A program made the position numbers and the translations under genes. Below are positions 6,644 through 6,896 of a stretch of DNA of 6,896 bases, piece after piece. Under the pieces are notes generated by a model that saw only the letters and a list, made by a program, of their open reading frames with translations, made no database searches and had not been told where the DNA came from. Origin of the DNA: an uncultured Gemmatimonadota bacterium (GTDB lineage: Bacteria > Gemmatimonadota > Gemmatimonadetes > Gemmatimonadales > GWC2-71-9); assembly GCA_913009915.1 (NCBI GenBank), contig CAJVYZ010000150.1, forward strand, positions 1 through 6,896. The letters are read 5' to 3'. Numbering within the stretch: position 1 is the stretch's first letter; every line of letters begins with the position of its first letter.

Positions 6644-6648
6644 CAATG

Positions 6649-6687
6649 AATGCCAGGAATGCCAGGAATAATGAATAACGAATAATG
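6649..6687. repeat. Short tandem repeats beside the -35 box
   Basis: Two copies of the 9-nt unit AATGCCAGG (6649-6666) run directly into three 7-nt units AATAATG, AATAACG, AATAATG (6667-6687). The block begins 5 nt upstream (on the - strand) of the TTGACA box of the aminotransferase-like gene. No inverted partner was found within the window. Confidence 0.75.
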
Positions 6688-6695
6688 AAGACGGG

Positions 6696-6740
6696 GGGCA
6701 GCGAGGGCAGCGGGGCAGGGAAATCACGGCAAAATCACGC
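6696..6740. repeat. Further short tandem repeats (9-nt and 10-nt units)
   Basis: GGGCAGCGA and GGGCAGCGG (6696-6713) form a 9-nt tandem pair followed by a partial copy GGCAGGG (6714-6720). Next are AAATCACGGC (6721-6730) and AAAATCACGC (6731-6740), a 10-nt near-duplicate. Copy numbers are only two, so each pair alone is weak evidence; their succession after the preceding arrays makes chance less likely. Confidence 0.5.
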
Positions 6741-6896
6741 TTCGGTCCTACCGTGGGGTCTCGGCGCAGTCTGTTGCCGGCAGCCGTTGGAGACCGTACC
6801 TGGATACGGACTGTTCCAGTAGAGGACCGCTCGGAATCCCGAGTGCAATTCTCGGGATGCTAGCACCGGCCGTTCAGAGGTGCATCTTCAGCCAAG
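6741..6896. other. Hairpin-rich segment at the window end, no gene seen
   Basis: No coding frame is convincing. Several small inverted repeats occur: CGGT/ACCG (6743-6746 with 6750-6753), GGTCTC/GAGACC (6757-6762 with 6790-6795), CCGTA/TACGG (6794-6798 with 6805-6809), and an 8-bp perfect stem ATCCCGAG/CTCGGGAT (6836-6843 with 6851-6858, 7-nt loop). I compared it by eye with tRNA, SRP RNA, tmRNA, RNase P RNA, TPP and T-box motifs and recognised none. It could be a leader or 3' region of a gene beyond the window. Confidence 0.4.

Noticed and set aside
6741..6896. Structured RNA gene (tRNA, SRP RNA, tmRNA, 6S RNA, T-box or TPP riboswitch)
   Set aside because: Small hairpins are present but none of the conserved sequence motifs of these families could be found on either strand.

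Overview
The window is G+C-rich bacterial chromosomal DNA with five complete genes and no phage, transposase, CRISPR or rRNA/tRNA genes. Two exported metallopeptidases lie on the + strand: an M20 carboxypeptidase-like enzyme, and an M61 peptidase with a C-terminal PDZ domain. Three genes lie on the - strand: a DUF2231-type four-helix membrane protein, msrA, and a class V PLP enzyme resembling the N-terminal domain of molybdenum-cofactor sulfurase. Several secreted peptidases whose signal peptides end in LAAQ, together with high G+C, fit Gemmatimonadota or a similar environmental lineage. That placement is an impression from protein style, not a phylogenetic result.

Layout. Positions 1-146 hold no recognisable gene. 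The M20 gene (147-1442) is followed by a 353-bp gap with a perfect 20-nt palindrome and, near its right end, a promoter-like stretch with a good Shine-Dalgarno for the M61 gene (1796-3631). The M61 gene converges on the DUF2231 gene (4137-3628, - strand), and their stop codons share the four bases CTAA. Going right, all on the - strand, come a heptamer fold-back repeat, msrA (4919-4275, GTG start), a nonamer fold-back repeat, and the aminotransferase-like gene (6599-5154). The last 297 bp hold this gene's probable promoter, a run of four different short tandem repeats, and a segment rich in small hairpins.

Function. The two exported peptidases probably degrade peptides in the periplasm or outside the cell. 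MsrA repairs oxidised methionine in the cytoplasm. The genes look like separate transcription units rather than one pathway; only the peptidases share an obvious theme.

The most unusual content is between the genes. Two intergenic gaps contain the same architecture built from unrelated units: a tandem array of 7- or 9-nt units, a 28-36 nt unrelated spacer, and three units in the opposite orientation. Each begins within about 15 nt of a - strand stop codon. A third gap carries tandem 9-, 7-, 9- and 10-nt repeats abutting a consensus -35 box. No gene-encoded novel system is evident. The repeat family is the part that merits follow-up.
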